Positions 22,278 through 36,500 of a DNA stretch of 64,000 bases are shown here, piece after piece. Position 1 is the first letter of the stretch. Every line of letters starts with the position of its first letter. Both the position numbers and the translations under genes were made by a program. This stretch comes from Haliotis asinina (lineage: Eukaryota > Mollusca > Gastropoda > Lepetellida > Haliotidae): NCBI RefSeq assembly GCF_037392515.1, contig NC_090288.1:60559673-60623672 (forward strand), read 5' to 3'. Under the pieces are notes generated by a model, which worked only from the letters and a program-made list of their open reading frames with translations, had not been told where the DNA came from and did not search any database.

Positions 22278-24711
22278 GTATTTGGATGTTTTTGTGTTGA
22301 ACGAGGAGATGTCATGGAAACAATGTCCCTGTACTACTGTCATGGCTATATAATAAATACGACACACCGTTCCTGGCTTACTGGTGTAATTGTTAGCAGA
22401 CCTTTCTAGTTTAGTGATCATATTAAAATTCTGTTGTAAACAAAGCACAAAATACACAGTAAGAGCTAGCATGGCCCCTCTGTAGAGTTACTACCGTTGA
22501 CATGGAGAAAACGGACAAAGTCTAACAGATATTTTTTCCACTTTATATGTTTTGGGAAATTGGAAAAAGAGGAAACCAAATGACCACGATCCACTACCTT
22601 AAACCTGCCAAGGATCAATTCAGTGCAATGCAGAGCGATTCGTTTCAGGCGTCAAGTTCATTTCACGAGTTGTTAAACGGGTTATTAAACAATTCGTTGG
22701 TGGTTCAGTCACAAGTGAGGGTGGAACCACCGTAAGGATCACGTAAACCATATCAAGGAAAGAGAGAGAGAGTACATTGTATTTCGAAATGAAAATACAG
22801 CACACATTAATTGCCTACCTTTTTCAAAATCACTTCTCAGAGTCACAGCCGCCTATGGTTCAAACTGACTGTATGTCTTTGAGTTTGAAAGCTGTGGTTT
22901 TCATGTAAATTTCCATTCGACTGTTACATGGCAACAGTTTGCAATATTCATATGGATGCAGCCTTCACTACGCAAGACATAAAACTTCAGTTTCGTTTTG
23001 ATATTTCATTTGTATGGTACACCTGCATTTTCAGGTAAGCCATGAGTGGATCCAATGGGTGGTGGTGGTGGTGGTGTGTGTTGGGGGTGGGAGGGGGTCA
23101 GAGGGTTCGACCCCCACCCACCACCCTCCATCTGCCCTCCTCCCTTTAGAAATTCAAGGATCCGCCCATGTAAATCGAGCTAAGTTTCCCTTGCAATATT
23201 TGTATCTAAATATTATGAAATATGAAAACTGGAAGCTCTCTATAATTTACTGAAATTTATTCATGCGTAAATTGTGAAAAATAGTACTTAAAAGGGGATA
23301 ATTATCTGCTTTTGGTCAGTTTGACGGCTCGGAAAACAACCGCGCCTCAGCGAAGAGGTGTGTGTCGTTTCAAGCCACCTGATTGGCTGAAAAACATGGT
23401 CACGTGACAAGACACAACAAACTCATGTTGCCTCGTGGAAGTTTGTTTGCCACTTTGACCGACTTACGTCGCCTCATGTTTTCTCGCATTTGACAGGAAA
23501 GGTTTGTAGTTGCACGTAAATAGTGTTACATAAAGTATATGACATAGTTTATATGTTACCTGTTGCATTTACAATTAGAAGCATGTCTGAGCTTTTATTC
23601 AGTAAATAACCTCACGCGAATATTTCCAACGACCTTGACACTTGGATACGTGGTTCCAACAAATATGGTTGTTATCTATTTCTTTGCGAAATGATGAATT
23701 GATGTCAGCGAGAATAAAACACATTATCTCCCCCGTGACAACGATTTGTCTACCTGCAGCATCTCATGTCAGTTGATAATCTCTCTTTCGCTATCACCGC
23801 CACTCGCACTAAAGACCTCCCCCACCCCTACCTCGCCTTAGTGCAGAAAAACGCAGTCGTGAATCACGTGATATTCCTCATGGTCTAACTGTTTTTTCAC
23901 ATGGCAGACAAATGATGTATGCATTTAGCACAGATTACTTTAATTGAGTATTTATGTAATTAATGATTCAATTCGTATGTTGCTAACGATAATATAGTAA
24001 CATGATCATGTATAGACTAACTCCCTTGTCTGTGAAGGCATACAATTTTGATAGAAACTAAAAATTCCATTATTTAACTCTTAGATACTTTACAACCTTT
24101 CCAAATTTTCAACTTGGGGGGTCAAATGAAGGTTGTTGATTTGTCGATCTTTGTTTTAGATCACACACTGTCATGATATAGTGATGTATGTATATTTATG
24201 TAATGATTAATTAATGATGTATCAGCACCTAGGAACTGAGATTATTTACATAAGGTCAGTATACAAAATGTGATGTTAGTATGGGTTCTATATTCATTGA
24301 GCAAGAAAATACTTTTTCTCAATATGGAAGCACATGGTATGATAGCTGTGTTAAGTAATGAGAACACTGTGGTAATATTAAAGCCAAGCTACAAGTCTGT
24401 TCACAAATAGTCAGCCTCTATTACTTATCTAGCTGCTTTGTGTAATTTCAACCACTGTAGCAGTAAATTTCTCATGCACTTCATTATGTTCATCAAGGCA
24501 AGGCTTCCTCACAAATTCATGCATAACAACATAATTGTTCATGCACTGAAAAGTTTACCCTGGGGCAGTCCTTGGACACCTGGTTGTAATGCCAGCAGTA
24601 TCACCGAGGTGGACACCTGGTTATAGCGCCTCCCTGGTTTTCACCTAGACAAACAGTGGCATGGGAACCAGGGTATACTATATGTCAATGATTCCAATGA
24701 CTGAGTTGGTG

Positions 24712-26330
24712 TTATATTCAGGTGTCCACCTCAGAGATTTGATGGTGTTTCATTCAGGTGTCCACCTCAGTGATATTGCTGGTGTTTCATTCAGGTGTCC
24801 ACCTCAGTGATATTGCTAGTGTTTCATTCAGGTGTCCACCTCAGAGATTTTGCTAGTGTTTCATTCAGGTGTCCACCTCAGTGATATTGCTAGTGTTTCA
24901 TTCAGGTGTCCACCTCAGTGATATTGCTGGTGTTTCATTCAGGTGTCCACCTCAGTGATATTGCTGGTGTTTCATTCAGGTGTCCACCTCAGTGATATTG
25001 CTGGTGTTTCATTCAGGTGTCCACCTCAGTGATATTGCTAGTGTTTCATTCAGGTGTCCACCTCAGAGATTTTGCTTGTGTTATAACCAGGTGTCCACCT
25101 CAAATAATGTTATATTCAGGTGTCCACCATGGTGATATTGCTGGTATTTTATTCATGTGTCAACCTCAGAGATATTGCTGAGGGTGTATCAAGGTGTCCA
25201 CCTCGGTGACATTGCTGGTGTTTTATTCAAATGTCCACCTCAGAGATTTTGATGGGGTGATATTCAGGTGTCAACCTCAGTGATATTGCTGATGTTTCAT
25301 TCAGGTGTCCACCTCAGAGATATTGCTAGGGTTATATACAGGTGTCCACCTCGGTGACATTGCTGGTGTTTCATTCAGGTGTCCACCTCAGAGATTTTGA
25401 TGGGGTTATATTCAGGTGTTCACCTCAGTGATATTGCTGATGTTTCATTCAGGTGTCCACCTCAGAGATTTGATGGTGTCATATTCAGGTGTCCACCTCA
25501 GAGATTTGCTTGGGTTTTATTCAGGTGTCCACCTTGGTGTTAGAGATGGTGTTTCATTCATGTGTCCACATCAGGGATATTGCTGGTGTTATATTCAGCT
25601 GTTCACCTCAGTGATATAGCTGGTGTTATAACCAGATGTACAGCTTGGTGATATGGCTGGTGTTATAACCATGTGTTCACCTTGGCGATGTGCCTGGTGT
25701 TTTATTCAGGTGTCCACCTTGGTGATAGAGATGGTGTTTTATTCAGGTGTCCACCTTGGTGATATTGCTGGCATAATAACTGGGTGTCCATCTAGGGATA
25801 TTGCTGGTGTTTTAATCAGGTGTCCACCTTGGTGATATTGCTGGTGTTATATTCAGGTGTTCACCTTGCTGATGCGGATGGTATTATAACCAAGTGTCCA
25901 CCTTGGTGATATTCCTGGTGTTATACAGGTGTTCACCTTGGTGATGTGGATGGTGTTATAACCAGGTGTCCTCCTTTGTGATATGGCTGGTGTCATAACC
26001 AGGTGTCCATCTCTGTGATATTGCTGGTGTTTTATCCAGGTGTCCACCTTGGTGATATTGCTGGCATTATAGCCAGGTGTCTACCTCAGTGATGTTGCTG
26101 GTGTTTTATTCAGGTGTTCTCTGTGACAATGCTGGTGTTATATTCATGTGTCCACCTTGGTGATATGGCTGGTGTTATAACCACATATCCACCTCAGTGA
26201 TATTGCTGGCATAATGACCAGATGTCCACTTTGGTGATGTTGCTGCAGTTTCATTCAGTTGTCCACCTAGGTGATATTGCTGACGTTATAACGATGTGTC
26301 CACCTTGGTGATATTTCGGGAAGCCCCAAA
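24712..26330. repeat. Minisatellite, ~37-bp unit, about 44 copies
   Basis: Units of the type GGTGTTTCATTCAGGTGTCC followed by ACCTCAGTGATATTGCT. The left third is homogeneous; the right two thirds (after about 25080) are more variable, with TTATAACCAGGTGT and ACCTTGGTGATATTG variants. Since 37 is not a multiple of three, frames across it are not real proteins. It occupies most of the last 2.3 kb before AASS. Confidence 0.92.
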
Positions 26331-26337
26331 ACCATAC

Positions 26338-26505
26338 TCACCCTAGAGTGAGTTTAGTTTTAACCTGCTTTTAGCAACGTTCAAGCAATATCACGAAGGG
26401 GGACACCAGAAATGGTCTTCACACATTGTACCCATGAGGGGAATCAAACCTTAGTCTTGGGCATGATGAACAAATGCTTCAATTACTGCCCCTAGCAAGA
26501 CATCG
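26338..26505 (-). repeat. tRNA-derived SINE, family A (reverse)
   Basis: On the minus strand the B-box region reads GGTTTGATTCCCCTCATGGG and the body GTGAAGACCATTTCTGGTGT. The tail at the low end reads ...CTAAACTCACTCTAGGG. It caps the right end of the 37-bp array. Confidence 0.7.
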
Positions 26506-26951
26506 CAGATGTTAAGATTAGTGACTGGTTTGTGTCATGTAATTGTTCCAATTTGTGATTCATATTATATAATATCACCCAGGTGTAGATTTTTCGCTGA
26601 TGCCACTGTTTTATAGCTGGAAAATTGCTGACTGTAGTTGTAAGCAGGAAACAGAATATAATGCTTGTTCTCAGAAGATATCTTTTTGCGATTAATTTTA
26701 GTGTAACTTCAGAAATAGTATGTTTCACATACTTAAAAGATGTATCTTATTTTCAGAACACAAGCATTGTTGTGTCCATTATACGTTATAATCATATTCA
26801 CAACAAGTGAGAGCTAAAAAAACTTCTGTGGACAAACTTAACTGAACTTTCGGCACCTTGGTCATCCTCAGGGGAGAGACAACTTGCACCAAGACAGCTT
26901 CACACAAACGTTTGGAGATCAGTCACGTGACATTCAAGGTCGGAATTGACC

Positions 26952-29900
26952 ATGCTGCACCATGTGTGCTACCGCCACCAGGCATGTCGCCATATGTTCA
27001 AGCGTGTAGGTGGATGTGTGTACTCCAGTAGGAGACACATGGGAGATGAACGGAGGGTTGTAGCCATTCGACGTGAGACCATAAATGTTTGGGAGAGAAG
27101 AGCACCGTTGTCACCTAGCCATGTGGCCAAACTTGTCAAGGATGGGATCAAAGTCATCGTTCAGCCATCAAACAGAAGAGCATACAGCATGCAGGTAAGG
27201 AGGTCATGTGATATCTTGGTGAATGATAGTCACCGCTCACTGAAATGCAAGGAGGGATCTTGGATTTGAACCCGACTGTCCAATTTTCACAGCAGGCTCC
27301 AGAAGCCCAGTCAGTACTTGTCGGATTCACTTTGAGTGGTAAACATACAGGACCCACATCACCTGTGTATTGCCTGAATACCATTCAAAGCTGTTTTAGA
27401 CCAAGTATACTGACTCCCCAGGGAATCCCAGCTCATAATGTTCTTAATCCTTGAGAACATGGAAAAGAAGTGCTTGCTCTGACCTCAAACGGTCAGTGGA
27501 AACTGCATTAGGATTGCTTATGTATAGGTTTTGGAATCGTATAGTGCTGATTTAAATTAACATGCCTTTGCAGTATTGAGAATGTGTTGAATTATTAATC
27601 AGGTTTAGTCATCCCAGACTCACACATTTTCTTTTGATAAACTTTGGTCAGTGATGTGTGCTTAAAGAAGCTTTGAGTAGTAATCAAGTCATATTATGGT
27701 GTGCCATTTTCATATGGGAGGAATTCCTGATGTGATGCAAGTCCCAGACCTTTGCCACTTTGATGGAGTCCATGAGCTGTGGTGCTGTCATACCATGGAA
27801 CGAAATTAGGGCGAGCCTATAGTCATGAGTTTTCTGTGCCCAAGAACCACAACTCTGCACTGCACAACTCAGTGCCTGAGCTATGACTGGGCCACCCATG
27901 TTGAGATTCTTTCTACTGCTTCTTTGATCAGCCCAATATATTCTCCTTTCACTTTAGAGTCAGTGTATATACATTGGTTGACATGGTGTGTGTTGACAGG
28001 AGTATGCTAACAGGGGTGCCGTCATCCAAGAAGACCTGAGTGAGGCATCCCTGGTCATTGGCGTGAAGCAGGTTCCCATTGACCTCCTCATGCCAGAGAA
28101 GACATACGCCTTTTTCTCCCACACCATCAAAGCCCAGGAGGCAAACATGTCACTGCTTGATGCCATTCTGGAGAAGGTAGGTGCTCATGATACATAACAC
28201 ATGAGAGATTTTTCGGAGGAGATGTCATCAACTTGCAGGACTTAGTTCTAGAGTATGTGGATCACATGATTTCTTCTGAGTTGTTACCCTGTCCCAATAT
28301 GTATTGGTTTGTATGGTGATGCTGTTGGTTTAACTTGTAATGAACCCTGTTAACTGTGATTGCAGAATATTCGCCTGATCGACTATGAGAAGATGGTGGA
28401 TGAGAATGGTCAACGTGTGGTGGCCTTTGGGAAGTATGCAGGCGTGGCAGGCATGATCAATGTACTGCACGGGATGGGGTTACGGCTACTGGCTCTGGGA
28501 CATCACACTCCATTCATGGTAGGTGGGATTCCAGTTGGCAACATTGCTCTGGGACATGTCACAATCCATTCATGACAATGTTAGTAGCAAGACAATGGGA
28601 TTCCTGTTTTAAAGAATATAAAAAAAGGCCATTTAAACACCCATCTAACCCACATGACATTTTTTTCAAGTGTATTTTGTCTGTGTAGCACATTGGGCCC
28701 AGCCACAACTACAGGAACACTGAGATGGCCCGTCAGGCTGTGCGAGATGCGGGCTACGAGATTGCACTTGACAGACTGCCCAAGTCTCTTGGTACACTCA
28801 CATTTGTGTTTACAGGTTCCGGGAATGTCTCTAAGGTAACGCTTTAATCTTGTGGTAGAGATAGGGATAATTTTGCTATTGTTAATGAAGATGGTTTGTT
28901 TACCATCAACACTTAGTAGTAGTAGTACCAAAGGTATTTACAGGTAGGCGTTAGCCTAGTGTTCACTAGTCACACCGAAGGCCTGGGTTTTATTGTCCAT
29001 ATAGGTATCATCTGTCAAACGCATTAATGGTATATACTGCCATTGTTAACTGGAATTTGATGGCATTCATAGCTGGCATAGGTCCCAGGAAAACATGCTG
29101 GTCTCGCTCTGGGCATTCAGGGTTAGAACAGGTATCCAGCAAAATATGCTGGTGTACATTTTATCAGATTGCCTTATAAATGCTGGAATATTGTTTAGCA
29201 GAAACAGTAAATATTTGCTCAACAAACACAGACTAACAAGTGCTGAAACTGGCACAAACCAATACTTATTCAAGCATCAGAGTTGTAGGAAGAGTCTGTG
29301 CTGTTTCAGGGTGCTCAGGAAGTGTTTCAGGAGCTCCCACACGAATACATTGAACCACAGTATCTTCCCAAGGTGGCCAGGCATGGAGGTCAGTATAGGG
29401 AATTCATACAGTGAGCACAGATATGGGGTGTCAGAAAATTCTACATATCCCAGAATCCCATGTTCTTCATGAGAACTGTCTGTCTCTCTTCCATACACAG
29501 AGATCAGGCTGATGATGCTGTGACCTGATGGCGCACATGGATGTGTGTGCATGCATTCAGTCAGATACAGACTGATATATTTTCAGCAGTTCTAGGCCAA
29601 AGGCCCTTTATACAAAATGCTAGCACACTGGTCATGTGTACATGCTGTATTTATCATCCAAAACTGTGTTCCACAGGAGATATAGGATGTGCAAGGTCAG
29701 ATAATATCTCCTTGGAGATAATTTTGACAGTAGATTTTGTACAATGACTTGACAGTGCTATACAGTGCTATGACATTGCTGCACTGTAAGTATAATGGTA
29801 GTACTGTCTTCAGAGATGTGCATTTTTCATTGAAAACTAATGAAGAATGATTTTGGATGATAAATAGAATCTCAACCTTGTGTCTACTGATATTAGTTCT

Positions 29901-32900
29901 ATCAACACTCATTGATAAAGGTAAAAGTATCCTTGATAAGCCTCGTCTATTTGTTACTTCATCAACTCGTGTTGATATATTTGATATCAGTGGACACTTG
30001 GGTTAGATTCTGTATATACAGTGGCTGAAAACATTGTCATATCACAAAGGAGACCTGGAAGTTAGATTCATGGTTTCAAGAAACTATCCTCAACAAGCGC
30101 AGTAACAAAGGTCTGCCGTTATGAGTAAACAGGAGGAAAGGCATTCTTGTGTAACATCTGCATCTCTCACATATTGATACAAGGTACAAATATGTAGGCA
30201 CAATGTTGGTACTGTGAATGAACACATGCACATTCCATTTTCAAGTTTCTTACTTTCTTGCACAGAGGAAGCAACATGGCAAACCAATGTGTGTATATTA
30301 TTGCAAGAACACCCCTCAAAATTCAGCCAAATAAAATCATCCAGACTGCAGTTAACAAATATATGATAGAAGGCATTCTTGTCTAATATTTACAGATCTC
30401 TAACATACTACCATATAAATACAGATGCAGGCACAATGTTAGCATCATATTGTGAATGCAGAACTTTAATAATGATAGTAAATGAAACCAATGAATCACA
30501 AGCTGCTAGGTCATACTGGTTGTAGACAAATAGCCACTATACACCAATATGCTCAAATCTCTTAATGTCTGAAGAAGAACAATCATCAGCTGTTGATTTA
30601 TATATTAATACCTTTTGCATTGAACAATTTGAAATTTGTATTTGTTTCACTCACTCACTCACTCACTCACTCACTCACTCACTCACTCACTCACTCACTC
30701 ACTCACTCACTCACTCACTCACACTCACTCACTCACTCACTCACTCACTCACTCACTCACTAACTCACTGTTGTTCCAGCCACCAACAAGGTGTACGCAT
30801 GTGTTGTGAGCCGAGATGATCATTACGTCCGAAAGGATGGGGGAGCGTTCAGTGCGGATGAATTTGAGGAGCACCCTGAAAGATATGCTTCAGCCTTCAG
30901 TCATAAGGTATGAACAGTTTGGTTGATCTTTCATTGCGGGCCAGTGGGTTGTTAAGGTAGCTATTTGACCAAGGCTATAGGTTAGTGCACAGGCTAGCTA
31001 TTCTCAAAACGTTCGTAGCCCTACAAACTTCTTAAGCCCATTCTTAACTCATTGACTACAATCAAAGTTAAGAATTCTTAGGGGTAAGAATGTCTCAAGA
31101 ATTAGGGCCAAGGGTATAGTCTGTAACACTCTAAGAAGTGACTTGCTTCAATATATCCTGACCATATAGCAAGTCGTGGTCTTCCTCCCTTCCTTAAAGG
31201 TAAGGAGATTGATTTGAGGGTTGGGGGAAATGGTAGGATTATAGTAGGTTTTAGTTTGTAGGAATAATTATAGTTAGGGTTCTTCTTTTAGATTAAATAG
31301 ATTACTAGGTGTGAGAGGGAGTCTTGCATTTATTCTGTTAAATTTGGTTCAGTTTATTTTTATTAACTAATAAATTGTATTTATTTTTTTAATTTGATTT
31401 ATGTTATTATTCTGCAAGAATCTTTAGCTTTGACTTCCAACTATCATAGAACTTGAAAAAAGGTTATGAAAGGGTTCGGTTTCAATGCACCAAGTTAACA
31501 TCGTCTAAAAAACATGAAACTCACCCACCCCTGTCCCCACTAGGTGGCACCATATGCTTCCTGTATCATCAATGGCATCTACTGGGCACCGAATGCTCCT
31601 CGTCTACTGTCCATCCCAGATGCCAAGGTGCTTCTACGACCTCAGGAATCTCCTTGGATTGCGTCCAGTGCAGGATGTCCTCAGCTCCCCCATCGGCTTG
31701 TGGCCATCTGTGATATCTCTGCTGACCCTGGCGGCTCTATCGAGTTCATGAAGGAGTGCACAACCATCGATTCTCCGTTCTGTTTGTACGATGCTGAACA
31801 GAACATGGAGACAGAGAGGTAGATATGTTGTACTGGGGTTATATGATGAGAATCTAGTGGCATTGTATAAACCTTACCACCTAAAGTTACCACCTAAACT
31901 CATGTGGCATAACGTGTGCAACAATGGACAACATTCTTGACCATTGTGATGTCATTAGTTGCCATTCTTGACCATTGTGATGTCATCGGTTACCATTCTT
32001 GACCATTGTGACGTCATCAGTTACCACTCTTGATCATTATGATGTCATCAGTTACCATGCCTCTGAAGCTGAATAGCTGTAGTTCTTTACACCTTTCTTG
32101 TCAAAAGACCTTTTGATTGAATTCAGTGTTTGCTGACTTTAGTTCTGAATCATCAGTAATGGAGTGTATATAAATGGTCTGGTATTCTAGTTTTGCTGGT
32201 GATGGTGTCCTGATCTGCTCAATTGACAACATGCCTGCCCAGATTCCACGCGAGGCCACAGACTTCTTTGGGAGCTTGTTACTGCCGTATGTTAAAGATA
32301 TGGTGAGCTTCTCACTGGCGTAGATTCAACCACATTGATTAGACAAATAGGTGTTGATGTCAAGGACTTTATGCATAGTTATGTTTAGTAAGTGTCATTA
32401 ACTACAAAAGTAACATGTGTGCATGCCTGCCTGTCTGGCTGCCTACACAATACAGTTCTAACCCAAGGTCATCTGACAATGGTGGACATGTTAAGTGAAA
32501 ACACAGCATTTCTCAAACATGAAAGAGTTCCACTTAATCAGGCACATACAATGTGGCCTCATCCACAGATGTGAATTGCTTGACTGGTGAAAGGTGTAAA
32601 CAACGTGGCTGTATGGGGGCTGAACTCTGGAAGTTAGAGTATATTTTGAAAATCTATTCTTCACGCATATTTCGTAATGTTGTATTTGGCTTTCTACTGG
32701 TTTGCTTGTGATTCTGAGGTGCATAAACCTTTGACCTTTCTTTTAATGTTTCATTTTGCAGCTGAAGTCTGATGCCAAACATTCCTTCCATGAATATGAC
32801 TGTTCTCCAGTGGTTAAAAATGTAAGTTTGGTGAAAGGATTTGATTACAGGATACAACAAAACTGTTGCAAACTTATGGGATGCATTATTCACTGTATAC

Positions 32901-33527
32901 AGTAGTTGTATAAGGTTGGGGGTTAAACTTAAGACCTGTGTAACATCGGATGTCTTCTTACTGTAATCTATGGTTGACAAGACCAGGATGTTTAAAGGCT
33001 AATGTGATGTAGCTGAAATATGGCATAGGAAGGTAATATGGAAGGGATGTTGGGAAAGACGAGTTGTTACAGGTTTTTCTTGTGACACTGAAGGCTGGGG
33101 TTTGATTCCCCAGCCCATTTCTTGAGTGTCCTGCTGTGACATTGCTGGATTATTGCTGAAAGCAGCCTGAAAGTCAAGTGGAACATTCTTATCATTCCTG
33201 TTATTTTCACCTTTTGGCAGTACAGTGGTTGTAGTGTTATCTCTAAAGACTTGTGTTTGATTCCCACATTGCCCGATATGTGACTCACATTCCTTGTGTC
33301 CTCTGTTAAGCACAGAGGTCAGTCATGATGATGTTCAACTGAGTAAATTATCAGTGTGTCAAAATGACTTCTGATTCAGTAGTGTTTAAAACATTTGTTT
33401 TATTTGTCACAAAATAATCAGAATGCATGTCTTGTGCTGTCTTGTGTTTTTTTCAGGCAGTGATAGCTTCCAATGGATCTCTTGCACCAAATTATGAGTA
33501 CATAGATGTCCTCCGAAAACAGGCTAA
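26952..33527 (+). CDS. AASS: AASS exons 1-10: lysine-ketoglutarate reductase half
   Basis: Ten exons encode about residues 1-482 and join without a phase break. Recognisable blocks are [20 protein letters not shown] (exon 1), [20 protein letters not shown] (exon 2), [20 protein letters not shown] then GHHTPFM (exon 3), [20 protein letters not shown] (exons 4-5, the glycine-rich turn of the nucleotide-binding fold), [17 protein letters not shown] and [17 protein letters not shown] (exon 7). These belong to the alanine-dehydrogenase/PNT-like LKR fold. The exon 6 acceptor lies directly after a long TCAC repeat. Exon 10 ends ...DVLRKQA, near the LKR-SDH linker, so the giant intron falls almost between the two enzyme halves. 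Confidence 0.93.
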
Positions 33528-36500
33528 GTAAGTGGTCATGAAAATTGTCACATGTGCCTCACATACCACTTTCACACCAACAGTTGTATCTGCAGGTTGA
33601 TCATGTTTCATATCAGAGCTATGTTGGATTGTTTATTGTTTTGTTTATGTATTCATCTGGTTCTTGTATGTCCTGATAGAAGATGTAGGGAGTCAAGAAA
33701 TGAAATGAACGCAAATAGAAGTCATTGCTTGAATATGACACGTTGGTTCATGAGGAATCACTTGAGAATCTGGTGAGGTGGGTGGCATTTTCTTACCATA
33801 TATTAATGTAGATAATCCAGCCCGCTTGACCCTTAAGATCAGTGTCAAAATGGTATGTTTTGTAAATAAGCACACCACCATCCCCAATTCCCCCCCTACG
33901 ATGGGTTGTGGCCAACTCACACCAGACATCTTGCAGTTATGGTCTTTCTTTGTCGATTTATTGCGTGTAAATAGGTAGGTACTTAATGACTAGGAGCAAA
34001 ATATTTTGAAATATTGATAACTGTATATATATGTTATTGATCTTTTATAGTAAGTAGCTGTAGTCATCGTAAACCACCAGGCTGGTGTACTGCCAGCGTG
34101 TAAGCTTGTCCTGACAGGGCACTCATGACCTGAAAAATATTTTCGTGTAATTGTATCTCAAAGATAAGGCGATCCCCCTTCTACAGACTTCTGTTTGTTT
34201 GTTTTTGCAGTGTTCATGTTCTGGGAGTATAGATTCTAATATATGACGTTGATGTACCTAATTATCCTTCTCCTCCAAATACACCTCTAGGAGCTCATGC
34301 AACCTCAGAACCGATAGTTCCCTATGACTCAAGACTTTGGTTACAGACTGTTATCTTTAATTATCCCATTCCGCCGCACCAGTGTCTGCCCTTACCATTA
34401 CCTGTATCCTACCTATAACTCACTCTCACACTCACTCACTCACTCACTCACTCACTCACTCACTCACTCACTCACTCACTCACTCACTCACTTTCTCTTT
34501 CTCCTCTCCTGTTTGGGGCAGTAGGGTAGCCTAGTGGTTAAAGCTCTCACTTGTCATGCCGAAGGAGTATGCTCAAACCTGTTACATTGGGTTTGATTCC
34601 CCACATGGGTACAGTGTGTAAAGCCTGGGGAGTATTGCTGAGAGCACTCACTGACTCACTGACTCACTGACTCACTGACTCAATCACTCACTCACTCACT
34701 CCCTCACTCGTCTCTTGTTCACATGTTCATCAAGGTTCTGTGTGTCTGACCACTTAGTTTTCATGTTGTTTTTAGAGACCAGAGGAGGTAAGACACGTTC
34801 ACTGTTATTTAAAGGGCATCATAAAGTAAATGATACATGTGACATATGTACATAAGACACTTAGAATGATACAAATCTACATAGAAAGCATATTACAGTC
34901 AGACCTAGGTCAGACATGGCTAATTCCAGAGTGTAAACATCTATACAATAAGCTATTAAATGTTAACAAAATTCTCCAGCTTTGTCATATATAACTTTTT
35001 TATGCCCTTATAGCCTTATAGTTTGTTTTGTGTTCTTGTGCCTTTTTGTTTCTTGGCTTATTCATCATATGCAAAATATAATCAAAATATGACAAGAAAC
35101 TTTAGGATTTTTTTCACTATGGTAAAATCTCAAGAATGCTGTTGGTTGGGAGAAATATACAAATGAGATTGAGAAATGGTATTTTTGAAACTTATCCAAT
35201 CTCACGTTACGCATCTCTCTTCCTCACTTCGACCATGTGTGGAAACGTGCTGTCAGCTAAGTTGAATCAAATCTTCCTGGCCTCTGACCACCCGACCTCT
35301 GCCTGTCAATCATCTTGCTCGGGCAGCCATCTCAGCTGATCATGTGACGACTTGTATTGTTTTTCTTTGTATCGGCAGGTACCTAGTAGTCAGTTGTCTG
35401 ATAGAGATCGTTGGCGAGCAGAAGATGGGCAATCTGCTCCTACAAAGCCGAGGAAAGAACAACACAAATTAGTTGCTAGACGGTCATCTTTGAAATTAGC
35501 AGATGGAGCTTGTTTTGTCCTAATAAATTGGAGTCCTCCCGGGACATGGACGAATCCTCGTCGCCACCACGTATGGTGGTTTTATCACAACCACAACCTT
35601 CACTGCGTCCACTGTGTCCATTGACTCACAAACTCTATAGTGCGATTTGGTCTAACACTCAATTCCACGATGCGAATCATCAAACCGTGGGATTACATGA
35701 TCAGTCTCGATCTGCAGGATGCGTATCTGCACATCCCGATCTTCCCAGCTCATCACAAGTTTCTTCAGTTTGTTTTTGAGGGCGCCCACTATCAGTCGCG
35801 GATGCTCCCGTTTGGAATTTCTTCGGCCCCATGGCTATTAACACGGGTCACGAAGCCAATCACCAGCTTTCTGCATTGCAAGGGGATAGTGTTCGAAGCG
35901 TAAATCGACGTACATCAAGCTCAGGCCAATTCTGCTCTTCTCCTGCATCACATGGAGTTCACAATGCAGCTACTTCACCAGTTAGGCTGGTTAGTGAATG
36001 GGCAGGAGTCGGAACTGATTCCTACTCGATGCCTTCAGTTCATCGGGGCAGTGTTTGACACAGAGGTCAACAAACTGTTCCGAGGGAGCAATTCGGTAAA
36101 ATGCAACGCTTCATTCCCTTTTCGTTAGCTCAACCCAGGACGCTCTACCAGTGGCAGGAACTCTTGGGTCTGCTGTGGTCAGCTCAGGCTTTAACCCTCA
36201 GAGGTCAGCTTCAACTTGCAAGTGTTTCTAGCTCCACATATCAGGAGGGGCATTCTGTCTGCATTGATCATGCTACCCATGGAGCTTCACTCTCATCTAC
36301 TGTGGTGGATGCAAGAGTTGAATGTTTGTAGTGCAGTTTTGATTAGAGCTGTTTGTTCCGTCGCACCACCTGTACGTGGATTCGCCTCTACATGGGTAGG
36401 GAGCTCACCTTCTTGATCAGCAAGTGGCAGGACAGTGGTCTCTCGCAGACCGCACCTGTCACATCAATGTATTAGAGCTCAGGGTAGTAATCTTGCCCAT

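Larger units (their letters stand above)
17550..24690. other. ACTR8 upstream side / AASS-distal spacer
   Basis: Apart from the SINEs, microsatellites and small duplications listed separately, I see no gene. The ACTR8 promoter should lie just right of 17549, but no TATA box or other element stands out. Confidence 0.5.
33528..35189 (+). other. AASS intron 10, left part
   Basis: Start of the 21.3-kb intron. It holds a (TCAC)n tract (34420-34492) and a family-A SINE (34514-34712). Nothing else is recognised. Confidence 0.55.

Noticed and set aside
25416-26047. Frames with repeated GVHLRDL / SGVHLGD peptides
   Set aside because: Translations of the 37-bp minisatellite, open on both strands only because of the repeat.
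27245-27454. A plus-strand frame inside AASS intron 1
   Set aside because: It lies between a good donor at 27195 and a good acceptor at 27999 whose flanking exons join in frame, and it has no AASS similarity.
30565-30819. A frame with a long HSLTHSLT peptide
   Set aside because: Translation of the (TCAC)n microsatellite next to AASS exon 6.
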